Origin: Duganella dendranthematis
Lineage (GTDB): Bacteria; Pseudomonadota; Gammaproteobacteria; Burkholderiales; Burkholderiaceae_D
Length of the DNA stretch: 64,000 bases
Direction of reading: 5' to 3'
Assembly (NCBI RefSeq): GCF_012849375.1
Contig: NZ_CP051684.1
Span: forward strand, 3,906,001-3,970,000
Position numbers and translations under genes: made by a program
Shown: positions 40,081-47,955 of the stretch, one piece after another
Position numbering within the stretch: position 1 is the stretch's first letter
Layout of the letters: every line of letters begins with the position of its first letter
Notes under the pieces: model-generated
The model's input: only the letters and a program-made list of their open reading frames with translations
What the model was told of the DNA's origin: nothing
The model's database searches: none

Positions 40081-41196
40081 ATGCCCTACGCAAGACCAAC
40101 ACTATCCGGCCTGCAGGAGACGGTGGCCAGCGACATCGCGGCCAGCCTGAAGGGCTCCGACGCGCTATTGCGGTTTTCCAACTTGGGCATTACAGGCCGC
40201 GCGCAGGCGGGGCTGGCCAACATGCATTACGGGTATCTGGACTGGATCGCAAAGCAGGCGGTCCCATTCACGTGCACCGACGAATTTCTGGAAGGCTGGG
40301 CCGCGCTGAAAGGCGTGTTCCGTCAGCCGCCGACCAGCGCCGCAGGTGTCGTCACCTTCAGCGGCGCCGCTGGCAAGTCGATCCCGGTGGGCGCCGGCCT
40401 CGCGCGCAGCGATGGCGTCGCCTTCGTTTCTACATCGGCGGCCGTCGTCGCGGCGGACGGCACGGTCGCGGTGCCGGTCGCCGCTGTAGCCGATCCGGCT
40501 GGCTTGGCCGGCGCGTTTGGTAACACACCGGTCGGCGCCACGATGACGTTGTCGCAGTCCATCGCCGGCATCCAGTCAACAGGCGCTGTGAGCGCGGAGA
40601 TCAAGGGCGGCGCGGATCTGGAAGGTAGCGACAGCTTGCGTAGCCGGATGCTGGCGGCCTATCAGCAGGCGCCACAAGGCGGCGGCCTGAGCGATTACGA
40701 GAGCTGGGCGAAAGCGGTGCCCGGCGTCACCCGCGCCTGGTGCGTGCCGAACGGCTTCGGCGTGGGCACGGTGGTGATCTTCACGATGTTTGATGAGGTG
40801 CGCGCCAGCGGTGGCGGCTTCCCGCAGGGAACGGACGGCGTCGCCGCTGCCGAGAGGCGTGGTTTGCCAGCGAGTGGCGACCAGCTGGTGGTTGCCAATG
40901 TCCTCTACAGCGTGCAGGCGGTCGTGGGACTGGTGTACGCCGCCGCGCCAACCGCGCTTGCGGTCGATCTGACCATTCAGGGCCTGCCCCCAAGCGTGCA
41001 GTCTGCGGCCTCTGCGGCTGTGGCCGCGACGCTGCTCACGCTGGGCCGGCCTGGCGGCACGATTCCGTATGGCGCGCTCTGGTCCGCCATCGCCACGGCG
41101 GCAAACGGCAACGCCTTCACCGTCACGCCGACCGCCGACATTGTCTGCGGCTTCGGCCAGCTGCCGGTGGTCGGCACGATCAGTTACGGGGGCTGA
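40081..41196 (+). CDS. Baseplate J-like protein (Mu gp47)
   Basis: 371 residues from ATG 40081. 'TAAGVVTFSGAAGKSIPVGAGLARSDGVAFVSTSAAVV' type segments and 'LEGSDSLRSRMLAAYQQAPQGGGLSDYESWAKAVPGVTRAWCVP' are those of the baseplate J family, which joins wedges around the hub. Starts one base after the gp46 stop. Confidence 0.9.
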   Translation: MPYARPTLSGLQETVASDIAASLKGSDALLRFSNLGITGRAQAGLANMHYGYLDWIAKQAVPFTCTDEFLEGWAALKGVFRQPPTSAAGVVTFSGAAGKSIPVGAGLARSDGVAFVSTSAAVVAADGTVAVPVAAVADPAGLAGAFGNTPVGATMTLSQSIAGIQSTGAVSAEIKGGADLEGSDSLRSRMLAAYQQAPQGGGLSDYESWAKAVPGVTRAWCVPNGFGVGTVVIFTMFDEVRASGGGFPQGTDGVAAAERRGLPASGDQLVVANVLYSVQAVVGLVYAAAPTALAVDLTIQGLPPSVQSAASAAVAATLLTLGRPGGTIPYGALWSAIATAANGNAFTVTPTADIVCGFGQLPVVGTISYGG

Positions 41197-41198
41197 AG

Positions 41199-41762
41199 AT
41201 GGCTGCTCCTTCATTCAGCGCGGCCGATTACCTCGGCGCGCTGCAGGCGCTGATGCCGCGTGGCCGGATCTGGCCGCGCGACGTGTCGTCGGTGCAGGCC
41301 AAGGTGCTGGCCGGCTTGACGAAGGTCTACGAGGCTCAGAACCAGCGCGCCAACAACCTCCTTGTCGACGCCTTTCCGCAGACCGCGCTGGAGCTGCTGC
41401 CCGAGTGGGAGGCGACGCTCGGGCTGACGGCGACCAGCGCCGGCCCGGCCGCTACCTTCGCCGCGCGGCAGGCGCTGGTGGTGGCGCGGCTGATCGGCGC
41501 CAACGGCATCGCGGCCGGCGACTTTGCCGATTACGCGGCGCTTCTTGGCTACTCGATCACGGTGGCCGGCAATGCGCCGTTTCGCTGTGGTCAGAGTCGT
41601 GCCGGCGCGCACGTCGGTGACGTCGACCGCATGTTCGAGTGGATCGTCACCGCGCACGCGCTGCCCTCGATGCCGTTCGGGTCTTACGGTCCCGCGCTGC
41701 TGCAGCAGGAAATGCAGCGCCTGGCGCCGCCGTACGGCTTCCTTAAATTCATTTTCAACTGA
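41199..41762 (+). CDS. DUF2313/YmfQ baseplate protein (Mu gp48)
   Basis: 187 residues. 'SAADYLGALQALMPRGRIWPRD' and 'LLPEWEATLGLT' match the DUF2313 family that ends the baseplate block and links fibres in Mu-like phages. Confidence 0.88.
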   Translation: MAAPSFSAADYLGALQALMPRGRIWPRDVSSVQAKVLAGLTKVYEAQNQRANNLLVDAFPQTALELLPEWEATLGLTATSAGPAATFAARQALVVARLIGANGIAAGDFADYAALLGYSITVAGNAPFRCGQSRAGAHVGDVDRMFEWIVTAHALPSMPFGSYGPALLQQEMQRLAPPYGFLKFIFN

Positions 41763-41770
41763 GGTGACAG

Positions 41771-42409
41771 ATGTATCAAATTGATGTGCCAAGCGCCTCG
41801 CCTATGCTGCCGGCGGGATCAGCGCCGGGCGTCGCCGGCTATTTCACCGACGGTAGCGTTGCCGGCGGCATTGACCCCACGGTGGTGCCAGCGGAGTTTC
41901 TGAACGCCGTGATGCTTGAATTGCTGGGCATCGTGACGGCGGGTGGGGTGGCTCCCACAAAAGGCTCGAATGGACAGGTGCTGCTCGCGATTCAGAATCT
42001 GATCGAAGCGCGCTCAGGCAACTATGCGCTCGATACGGGCGCGGCTGGTGCCTACGTCGTTGTTTTGAGCCCGCCACTCACTGCGTATCCCAACGGGCTG
42101 CAAGTTCGCTTCCGAGCCACGCATCCAAATGCCGGAGCCTGCACATTGGATGCCGGTGCTGGCGTGCGCCAGTTGGTGCGAGACGACGGCGCACCGCTGC
42201 AACAGGGCGACATTCCCAATAACAGCGTGGTCAGCGCGACCTACGACAAGCCGGCGGACGTGTTCTTGCTCAACAGCGTGGTGCCCTCGCAATTCGGGAG
42301 CATTGCGAAGCTGAACATCGGTGCCGGGCTGATCAATGACGGCGCCGGCAACCTTGCCTTTAATTTTGCCGGACAAGCATCGGCAAACTATTTTTATTCA
42401 CAATTTTGA
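41771..42409 (+). CDS. Tail fibre protein, N-terminal-type
   Basis: 212 residues. The opening 'YQIDVPSASPMLPAGSAPGVAGYFTDGSVAGGIDPTVVPAEFLNAVMLELL' is the conserved baseplate-attachment domain of phage tail fibres. A beta-rich segment follows, ending 'GAGLINDGAGNLAFNFA'. It is short for a fibre, and distal parts are probably supplied by the next genes. Confidence 0.75.
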   Translation: MYQIDVPSASPMLPAGSAPGVAGYFTDGSVAGGIDPTVVPAEFLNAVMLELLGIVTAGGVAPTKGSNGQVLLAIQNLIEARSGNYALDTGAAGAYVVVLSPPLTAYPNGLQVRFRATHPNAGACTLDAGAGVRQLVRDDGAPLQQGDIPNNSVVSATYDKPADVFLLNSVVPSQFGSIAKLNIGAGLINDGAGNLAFNFAGQASANYFYSQF

Positions 42410-42418
42410 GGTGACTTT

Positions 42419-42721
42419 ATGGCATCAGGAAAGCTGGGCTCTGCCGACCTACCAGCCGGCGGTGCGGACACACTGATTTGTACGGTAGCGGCCAATCAGG
42501 CAATCAACGTCCGGTTTGCGAATCGAAATGCGGTTCAAGTGCGCGTGCGCCTGTCTATCGGTACTGGCGCCAATCCGTCAAGCGCGGATTACGTGGATTA
42601 CGACGTTGCAATTCAACCTTATGGAGTTCTGGAGGATACCGGCATCGCTGTGTCTGCTGGAGAGAAGGTTTGGGCACGTAGCGATACTGCAAATGTAAGT
42701 GTTCGTGCCCACGGCATGTAA
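42419..42721 (+). CDS. Small fibre-associated protein of unknown function
   Basis: 100 residues, beta-rich ('NVRFANRNAVQVRVRLSIGTGANPSSADYVDYDVAIQPYGVLEDTGI'). This pattern is common in small distal-fibre or attachment proteins encoded between fibre genes. No domain assigned. Confidence 0.6.
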   Translation: MASGKLGSADLPAGGADTLICTVAANQAINVRFANRNAVQVRVRLSIGTGANPSSADYVDYDVAIQPYGVLEDTGIAVSAGEKVWARSDTANVSVRAHGM

Positions 42722-42733
42722 AGGAGGATCGTA

Positions 42734-43747
42734 ATGGGACAAGTAGCAACGCAGGCGGCTGGCGCAATCGCGGGTTCGCTGACAATCAATGGCGCCCTGC
42801 CAACCCAGAATGTGCCAGCGGGCTTTTTGGGCATATTCGGTGGCGGGCAATACCGTATGTATGGCTCGCCCGGCACTTACAGCTTCGTCGTTCCGTCGGG
42901 CGTGACATCGATTCGTGTGCGCGTAGTCGGTGCGGGTGGCGCTGGTGCTGTGGGCATTGCGGCACAAGCAGCGACTGGTGGCTCTACGAGCTTCGGTGCG
43001 CTCATTTCGGCGACTGGCGGAATGGGGGGATATGGCACAAACAATGTGGGCGGCATTCCGACCGGCGGCGCGGGAGCCGGCGGGGCATTTCAGGCTGCTG
43101 GCGGCAATGGCGGCTCCTCGACAAATGCCTCTAGCGGCGGCGGCGGCGGTGCGGCAGGGTCGCAGCTGGGCGACGGCGGCCGTGGCGGAAACGCCGCCGG
43201 TTTGAATAGCGCGGGAGCGGGTGGCGGGATTGGCGGTAACGCTGGGGCTGATTACGTGCTGGTTAACAGCAAAGGAGGCGCCGGATCTGCATTTGGTCCT
43301 GGCACGCTGACCTACGCAGGGCCTGATGCGGCCGGCGGCATTGCGCAAGCTTCCAACGGCGCAACCAATCCAATCAACGCGACGTTGCGCTTCCCTTTTG
43401 ACGGTTTTACGGGCGGCGGCGCAGGTACGCCTACCGCAACGGCCGTTGCAGGTTATCGTGGTGGACCGGGTGCCGGCGGTGGTGCGGCCTTCGCAGCAGC
43501 GCCGGGCGATGGCGGCGCAGGTGCGGGTGGTGGTGGCTCGAATGCCCAAGGCCTCGGCGGGAATGGCGGCGTAGGTGGGGGTGGTGGTGGTGCAAACGGT
43601 GGCGCCGGCGGTGCCGGCGGCGGATATGCGCACGGAACGTTCGTGGTCACGCCGGGTACGACTTACACCGTCACTGTCGGCGCGGGCGGGTACGGCAACG
43701 GCAGCACTGGCAACGGCGGCAGCGGGCTGTGCGCGGTGGAGTTCTGA
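42734..43747 (+). CDS. Glycine-rich tail-tip/adhesin-like protein
   Basis: 337 residues. A short N-terminal region precedes a jelly-roll-like 'GSPGTYSFVVPSGVTSIRVRVVGAGGAG' segment. Long Gly/Ala-rich runs follow (for example GGNGGVGGGGGGANGGAGGA), closing with 'TTYTVTVGAGGYGNGSTGNGGSGLCAVEF'. Such glycine-rich regions in phage adhesins can pack as polyglycine-II helices carrying variable host-binding loops. Receptor-binding is inferred from position and composition. Confidence 0.7.
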   Translation: MGQVATQAAGAIAGSLTINGALPTQNVPAGFLGIFGGGQYRMYGSPGTYSFVVPSGVTSIRVRVVGAGGAGAVGIAAQAATGGSTSFGALISATGGMGGYGTNNVGGIPTGGAGAGGAFQAAGGNGGSSTNASSGGGGGAAGSQLGDGGRGGNAAGLNSAGAGGGIGGNAGADYVLVNSKGGAGSAFGPGTLTYAGPDAAGGIAQASNGATNPINATLRFPFDGFTGGGAGTPTATAVAGYRGGPGAGGGAAFAAAPGDGGAGAGGGGSNAQGLGGNGGVGGGGGGANGGAGGAGGGYAHGTFVVTPGTTYTVTVGAGGYGNGSTGNGGSGLCAVEF

Positions 43748-43749
43748 TC

Positions 43750-43926
43750 GTGGAGCACTGTGAAGCTTGTAAATTTTTTCTCCCGCGTGGCGAAAGTCAA
43801 GGGCTCTGCCGTCGTTATCCGGCGACCCCGATTGTGGCCAATGGCGGAATATGCGCGCAGTTCCCTCCGATGTGCAACGAGGGTTGGTGCGGTGAATTCA
43901 AATCGAAAACTGGAGGGGAACAATGA
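43750..43926 (+). CDS. Small Cys-rich phage protein, probable metal site
   Basis: 58 residues from GTG 43750. It has 'CEACKFF', 'GLCRRYPATP', 'ICAQFPPMCNEGWCGEF': seven cysteines in the CxxC...CRRYP...WCGE pattern seen in many small prophage proteins. It may bind zinc or an Fe-S cluster. Sits between adhesin and fibre-assembly-type genes with 4-bp overlap to the next gene. Confidence 0.6.
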   Translation: MEHCEACKFFLPRGESQGLCRRYPATPIVANGGICAQFPPMCNEGWCGEFKSKTGGEQ

Positions 43927-44381
43927 CCACCTACGCAAGAAACGTCAACGGTACGGCCGTTGATGTCACCGAGACTGATCCGGCTGAAATTTTCCACCCT
44001 GAGCTGGCTGAGGCGTTTGTGGTGGTGCCGGATGGAACCGAGAACGGCGCAACCTTCTCCGGTGGGAAGTGGACCAACCCTGCTGTCTCGACACCTGAAC
44101 CGTTGGTTGGTGCTCTTCCTATGCTCACACCTATGACGCTGTACATGGCGTTTAAGCCGGCCGAACGCATTGCGATCAAAGCATCTCAAGATCCGATGGT
44201 TCAGGAATTCTGGGCTATGTACCAGTTGTCTGTGCAGTTGGATAAGCCGACCGATCCGAATCTGGTATCGGTGCGTATGGCGATTGCCTATCTGGCGTCG
44301 CCGGTCGATCCTGGCCCCGGCGCGGGCATCCTCGAAGGCCCCGAGCGGGTCGACGAAATCCTCGCGGGCATTCCGCAATAA
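43923..44381 (+). CDS. Tail-fibre-linked protein of unknown function
   Basis: 152 residues. The N-terminal half is beta-type ('IFHPELAEAFVVVPDGTENGATFSGGKWTNP'), a pattern seen in phage fibre-assembly or fibre-tip proteins. The C-terminal half is helical ('KPAERIAIKASQDPMVQEFWAMYQLS'). It closes the tail region and is followed by a terminator. Confidence 0.6.
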   Translation: MTTYARNVNGTAVDVTETDPAEIFHPELAEAFVVVPDGTENGATFSGGKWTNPAVSTPEPLVGALPMLTPMTLYMAFKPAERIAIKASQDPMVQEFWAMYQLSVQLDKPTDPNLVSVRMAIAYLASPVDPGPGAGILEGPERVDEILAGIPQ

Positions 44382-44399
44382 CAAAGCATCACCCCATCA

Positions 44400-44423
44400 G
44401 CCGCCTTCGGGCGGCATTTTTTT
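44400..44423 (+). terminator. Terminator after the tail genes
   Basis: GCCGCC/GGCGGC with a TTCG loop followed by ATTTTTTT. Confidence 0.82.
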
Positions 44424-44441
44424 GTCTATTGAAAGGAAGTT

Positions 44442-44837
44442 ATGCGTGATACCCATGTCCCTTCGCACTCCGACCAAGAACGCTTGGCGCGGGTGGAAAC
44501 CGAAGTGGGTTTTTTGAAGGAGATGTTCAGCGAGGTAAAGTCCGCGCTGCTGCAGGTGGCCGACGATATGCACAAGCTGGCGGTGCTGGAGGCTGAGCGC
44601 GCGGAGGACCGCCGCACGATCAAGCGCGTGTTCGAGCAGTTCCGCACGGTGAACGACTTCGCCGGCCAACTGGACGCGCGCATCACGCAGGTGGTTAACA
44701 GCGTCGCCGCGGCCGAGACGCGCCGCATCGAGGCGGAACTGAAATCGCGCAATCGCTGGCTGTGGGAACTGGCGCGCACGGCGCTGGCCGTCGCCGTGGC
44801 GCTGGCACTGTCGAAGCTGGGAGTGCACCTCGTATGA
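44442..44837 (+). CDS. Coiled-coil membrane protein, holin or XhlA-like candidate
   Basis: 131 residues. A long N-terminal coiled coil (about residues 12-100) is followed by one C-terminal transmembrane helix ('LARTALAVAVALALSKLGV'). This layout resembles hemolysin XhlA-type phage lysis proteins. It directly precedes the endolysin with 4-bp overlap, so a role in lysis is likely. Confidence 0.62.
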   Translation: MRDTHVPSHSDQERLARVETEVGFLKEMFSEVKSALLQVADDMHKLAVLEAERAEDRRTIKRVFEQFRTVNDFAGQLDARITQVVNSVAAAETRRIEAELKSRNRWLWELARTALAVAVALALSKLGVHLV

Positions 44838-45358
44838 AGCCCGACGACTTTATCGCCCGGTTGGCGCCGGCAGCCATCGCCTCGGCCAAGGAGAGCGGCA
44901 TCCCGGCAAGCTTCGTCATCGCGCAGGCGGCGCTGGAGTCAGGCTGGGGCACCGCAAAGCCCGCTATCAACGCGCTGAACCTGTTCAACATCAAGGCCGA
45001 CGCCAGCTGGCCCGGCCCGGCCTGGCAGATGGCCAGCCAAGAGTACGTCGCCGGCCGCACCGTGGTCGTGCCGGCGAAGTGGCGCATGTATCCGACGTGG
45101 CAGGCCAGCGTGGAAGATCACGCGGCGTTCCTCAAAAAGAACAAGCGCTATGCGGCTTGCTTCCTGCCGCCGGACTGGACGTCTCCATCCGCGCGCGAGG
45201 TGCTGGCCAAGTGCGGCAACAGCGCGGCGCTGGCCCGGCCGGCGTGGTTCGCCATGCAGATCGCCGCTGCTGGCTATGCGACCGACCCCGCTTATCTGGA
45301 CAAGGTCTTGCAGGTGCTGCGCGGTCACAACCTGGTTGGCTTGGACGCTCCACGCTAA
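44834..45358 (+). CDS. Endolysin, glucosaminidase (FlgJ-like)
   Basis: 174 residues from ATG 44834, which overlaps the upstream gene by 4 bp. 'IPASFVIAQAALESGWGTAKPAINALNLFNIKAD' carries the catalytic-type glutamate in ALESGWG and matches glucosaminidase/FlgJ domains that cleave peptidoglycan. No signal peptide, so it needs a holin for release. 'DHAAFLKKNKRYAACF' is typical of this phage lysin group. Confidence 0.88.
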   Translation: MKPDDFIARLAPAAIASAKESGIPASFVIAQAALESGWGTAKPAINALNLFNIKADASWPGPAWQMASQEYVAGRTVVVPAKWRMYPTWQASVEDHAAFLKKNKRYAACFLPPDWTSPSAREVLAKCGNSAALARPAWFAMQIAAAGYATDPAYLDKVLQVLRGHNLVGLDAPR

Positions 45359-45419
45359 CCGCCCATACAGCCGCTGCGCGCCCGCCAGCGGCTTTCTTTT
45401 ACCAATCTGGAGTACCAAT

Positions 45420-46127
45420 ATGTCTCATAAAGAGAAAGTGATTCTGCACGTCCTGCTGGGCTTCGTCGGCTATGCCGTCTGGGCGATGATGGCCTTCTTT
45501 GATCCGTCGTTGCGCCACGATTTCCTCGTGTTCAACATCGGCATGGCCACCGGCACGATTGGTCTGGCGCTGCGCGACATGAAAACCGCTTCCGATGCTT
45601 CGGCGGCGGCTCAAACGCCACTGCCGCCGCCGGACCCGGTCGAGCGGACGATGATTGTCTGCGGCCGTACGTCGAGCGTTCCGCAGGCGCCGCCACCGCG
45701 CCCAGCTGCTGCAGAGGCCGGCTTCGCGCGCGTCAGCGTCATGGCGGCTTTGGCGATGTCCATGCTGGTCGTGCTTTCTGCCTGCTCCTTGGTGCCGCAG
45801 AACGTCAGCGCGGTGCAGGAGGGCGTCGCGCAAACGGTCGTGCAGTCGTCGGAGCGCACCATCTGCCGCGACATCCCCATTGGGACCTGGCTGCGCCTCT
45901 ATGGCGCGAATGCGGACCGGCTGAAGGGCTGGCAGGCGCTGTGTTTCAATCCGGTGACGGCGCCGCTGAATGCTGAAACCATCGCCGCTATCCTGAAGTT
46001 GTATCCCGGCTTCGTGGCGGCATCGACGGCGACACCGCCCCCGGTAACGCCGGATACGTTGCCGGGCGTGGCAGCTGCGGTGCAGTCGGGCGCTGCGGTC
46101 CCGGCGAATGGTGAGGTGGCGAAGTGA
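45420..46127 (+). CDS. Fusion-like lysis protein: holin-like N-terminus, lipoprotein-like C-terminus
   Basis: 235 residues from ATG 45420. The N-terminal ~55 residues have two hydrophobic stretches ('VILHVLLGFVGYAVWAMMAFF', 'FNIGMATGTIGLALRDM'), as in small holins. A proline-rich linker follows. Then an internal signal-like segment 'VMAALAMSMLVVLSACSLVPQ' with a lipobox (LSAC) leads into about 115 residues of periplasmic-type sequence. An internal ATG at 45740 could start a separate lipoprotein (spanin-like). Position in the lysis block supports a lysis role. Confidence 0.55.
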   Translation: MSHKEKVILHVLLGFVGYAVWAMMAFFDPSLRHDFLVFNIGMATGTIGLALRDMKTASDASAAAQTPLPPPDPVERTMIVCGRTSSVPQAPPPRPAAAEAGFARVSVMAALAMSMLVVLSACSLVPQNVSAVQEGVAQTVVQSSERTICRDIPIGTWLRLYGANADRLKGWQALCFNPVTAPLNAETIAAILKLYPGFVAASTATPPPVTPDTLPGVAAAVQSGAAVPANGEVAK

Positions 46128-46549
46128 CCGCCGCGTTTCGCAATTCCCTGGAGGTGGAATGCGTGGACGACACAGCCAGTAGCGGGCGTGGTATCTGGCG
46201 CCTGACAGCGCCGCTGCGTTATTACTCGGACGTTCTTGGTCGTGAAATCGAGATCGAGGCAGGGTTCCTGACCGACTACGCCAGCGTGCCACGCATTCCG
46301 TTCGCTTATTGGCTGTTCGGTGACACCAGCCACCGTGCGGCGGTAGTCCATGACTGGCTGTTCCACCATCACGAAATCTGCGACGAGGCTACCGCAAACA
46401 AGGTGCTGCTGGAGGCTATGACGGTGGAGGGCATCCCCGCTTGGCGCCGCGCAGGGATTTACGCGGGCGTTGTGGTGGGTGGCCGGGCTGCTTGGTTGGA
46501 GGACGGTCGCAGCAGCGGCCATTCGATCACAGACGGGCGTATTGTTTAA
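46124..46549 (+). CDS. DUF1353 protein
   Basis: 141 residues. 'DVLGREIEIEAGFLTDYASVPRIP' and 'AAVVHDWLFHH' are the DUF1353 signature with conserved His/Asp residues that suggest a hydrolase-like site. Common in phage lysis/late regions; function unproven. GTG start overlaps the upstream stop by 4 bp. Confidence 0.82.
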   Translation: MTAAFRNSLEVECVDDTASSGRGIWRLTAPLRYYSDVLGREIEIEAGFLTDYASVPRIPFAYWLFGDTSHRAAVVHDWLFHHHEICDEATANKVLLEAMTVEGIPAWRRAGIYAGVVVGGRAAWLEDGRSSGHSITDGRIV

Positions 46550-46552
46550 GCT

Positions 46553-46568
46553 GTGCAGACGTCTGCAT
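46553..46568. repeat. Scattered palindrome copy 6 (between convergent genes)
   Basis: The 14-bp core TGCAGACGTCTGCA (46554-46567) is intact. It lies 4 bp after the DUF1353 stop and immediately after the stop of the convergent gene. No T-tract follows, so it is not a good terminator. Confidence 0.93.
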
Positions 46569-46958
46569 TCAGTCTTTCGGCTTGCCAATCTTGGAAATGC
46601 TCTCCCACATTTCTTTCGCCACTTCTGGACTGGTGCGTAGGAAACGAGTTGAGTCAAATGACTTAGAGGCGGCTAAAAAGCCATCTTTCTCCTCTTCTGC
46701 GGGAGGCAGGTTTTCCCAAAAGCTGGCGAGCCTTGAGATGAAGTCCAGTGTTTCGTCGTCGAGCGTGCGATTTTTAATGTTCTGGACTATCCGCGCTGAC
46801 CGGTCGAGATCTTCCTTGAACCAGAATGTCAGGTCGGCGCCTTGAATCCACGGGTCCGAAACCTCGTGCGAGTTTGCGCCCGGCGGCAATTTTTCGAGAT
46901 CGATGATGCAGCCGTCGATTCCTGATGGCCGCAAAACGGTGACGTAAAATTTTGACAT
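46569..46958 (-). CDS. Unknown phage accessory protein
   Basis: 129-residue soluble acidic protein ('DLTFWFKEDLDRSARIVQNI', 'DFISRLASFWENLPPAEEEK'). It runs opposite to the late genes, typical of accessory cargo. No family recognised. Confidence 0.55.
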   Translation of the reverse strand: MSKFYVTVLRPSGIDGCIIDLEKLPPGANSHEVSDPWIQGADLTFWFKEDLDRSARIVQNIKNRTLDDETLDFISRLASFWENLPPAEEEKDGFLAASKSFDSTRFLRTSPEVAKEMWESISKIGKPKD

Positions 46959-47124
46959 TTTTTCAATCCCGATAGTGATCAGCCGAATAGCTGTGTCAAC
47001 TTCAAAAAAGACAGAGCGCCCGGACTTGCTGCGCTAACAGCAAGTCCGGGCCTCAATCCACTGAGTAAGCAGTGAACCGAGCAAGGCTCTGCACCTCGCG
47101 CGAGGCGGCAGAAGTCTAGCACAA
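46959..47124. other. Structured intergenic segment before the methylase
   Basis: 166 bp without a protein gene. It holds a 14-bp perfect inverted repeat GCCCGGACTTGCTG (47018-47031) / 47038-47051 with a six-base loop, and a 12-bp palindrome CCTCGCGCGAGG (47094-47105). No T-tract follows directly on the plus strand. It may be a small RNA, a leader of the methylase gene or a recombination remnant. Confidence 0.45.
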
Positions 47125-47934
47125 ATGAAAATTAAAGGTTTACCTGTGGCAATACCAATCATTCCATGGATCGGCGGAAAACGCCGTCTCGCTGACCGCC
47201 TGATCCCCCAATTCCCTCCTCATTCCTGCTACGTAGAGGTGTTTGCTGGTGGCGCGGCGCTGTACTTTATGCGGCCGCCCGCCGACGTGGAGGTAATCAA
47301 CGACATCAACGGCGACTTGGTCAACCTCTACCGCGTCGTCAAAAATCACCTGGAGGAATTTGTCCGGCAGTTCAAGTATGCGCTGTCGAGCCGCGACGTG
47401 TTTAAATGGATGCAAGACACACCGCCGCACGTGCTGACGGATATCCAGCGCGCTGCACGCTTCTTCTACCTCCAGCAACAAGCGTTCGGCGGCAAGGTGC
47501 AGGGCCAGACGTGGGGCACGGCTACCACGGCGCCACCGATTAACCTGCTTCGCATTGAGGAAAATCTATCCGCCGCGCACTTGCGCTTGGCAAGCGCGTA
47601 CATTGAGAACATGGACTGGCACAAGTGCATGGAGCGCTATGATCGTCCCCACACTCTGTTTTATTTGGATCCGCCGTATTGGGAAACTGAGGGGTATGGT
47701 GTCGACTTCCCGTTTTCCGAGTACGAGCGAATGGCCAAACTGATGGCGTGTCTTAAGGGCAAGGCGATCTTGAGCATCAACGATCACCCCGATATCCGAA
47801 AAGCGTTCGCTGCGTTCCAGATGGACACCACTGGCATTTCTTACACGGTGGGTGGCGGCGGCAAATCCGTTGAAAGGCAGGAATTGATTATCTATAGTTG
47901 GGACAGGCAAGCGGATCCCGTTGGGCTGTTCTGA
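47125..47934 (+). CDS. DNA adenine-N6 methyltransferase (D12 class, Dam-like)
   Basis: 269 residues. 'PIIPWIGGKRRLADRLIPQFPPHSCYVEVFAGGAALYF' is the SAM-binding region, and the catalytic DPPY is D182-Y185 with flanking 'LFYLDPPYWETEGYGVDF'. The enzyme methylates adenine in a short target, probably to modify phage DNA against host restriction or to mark DNA. No cognate endonuclease gene is adjacent. The cassette with the gene at 46569 is bracketed by palindrome copies 6 and 7. Confidence 0.92.
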   Translation: MKIKGLPVAIPIIPWIGGKRRLADRLIPQFPPHSCYVEVFAGGAALYFMRPPADVEVINDINGDLVNLYRVVKNHLEEFVRQFKYALSSRDVFKWMQDTPPHVLTDIQRAARFFYLQQQAFGGKVQGQTWGTATTAPPINLLRIEENLSAAHLRLASAYIENMDWHKCMERYDRPHTLFYLDPPYWETEGYGVDFPFSEYERMAKLMACLKGKAILSINDHPDIRKAFAAFQMDTTGISYTVGGGGKSVERQELIIYSWDRQADPVGLF

Positions 47935-47939
47935 TTTTT

Positions 47940-47955
47940 GTGCAGACGTCTGCAC
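47940..47955. repeat. Scattered palindrome copy 7 (after the methylase)
   Basis: GTGCAGACGTCTGCAC, 5 bp after the methylase stop, in non-coding DNA. Confidence 0.95.

Noticed and set aside
42734..43747. Diversity-generating retroelement target in the adhesin gene
   Set aside because: No reverse transcriptase gene or template repeat was found in the window.
14552..47955. Scattered palindromes as LexA or S24-repressor operators
   Set aside because: The sequence lacks CTGT-N8-ACAG spacing, differs from the OL/OR consensus, and most copies are deep inside genes far from promoters.
14552..47955. Scattered palindromes as transcription terminators
   Set aside because: No T-tract follows any copy and four lie within coding sequence.
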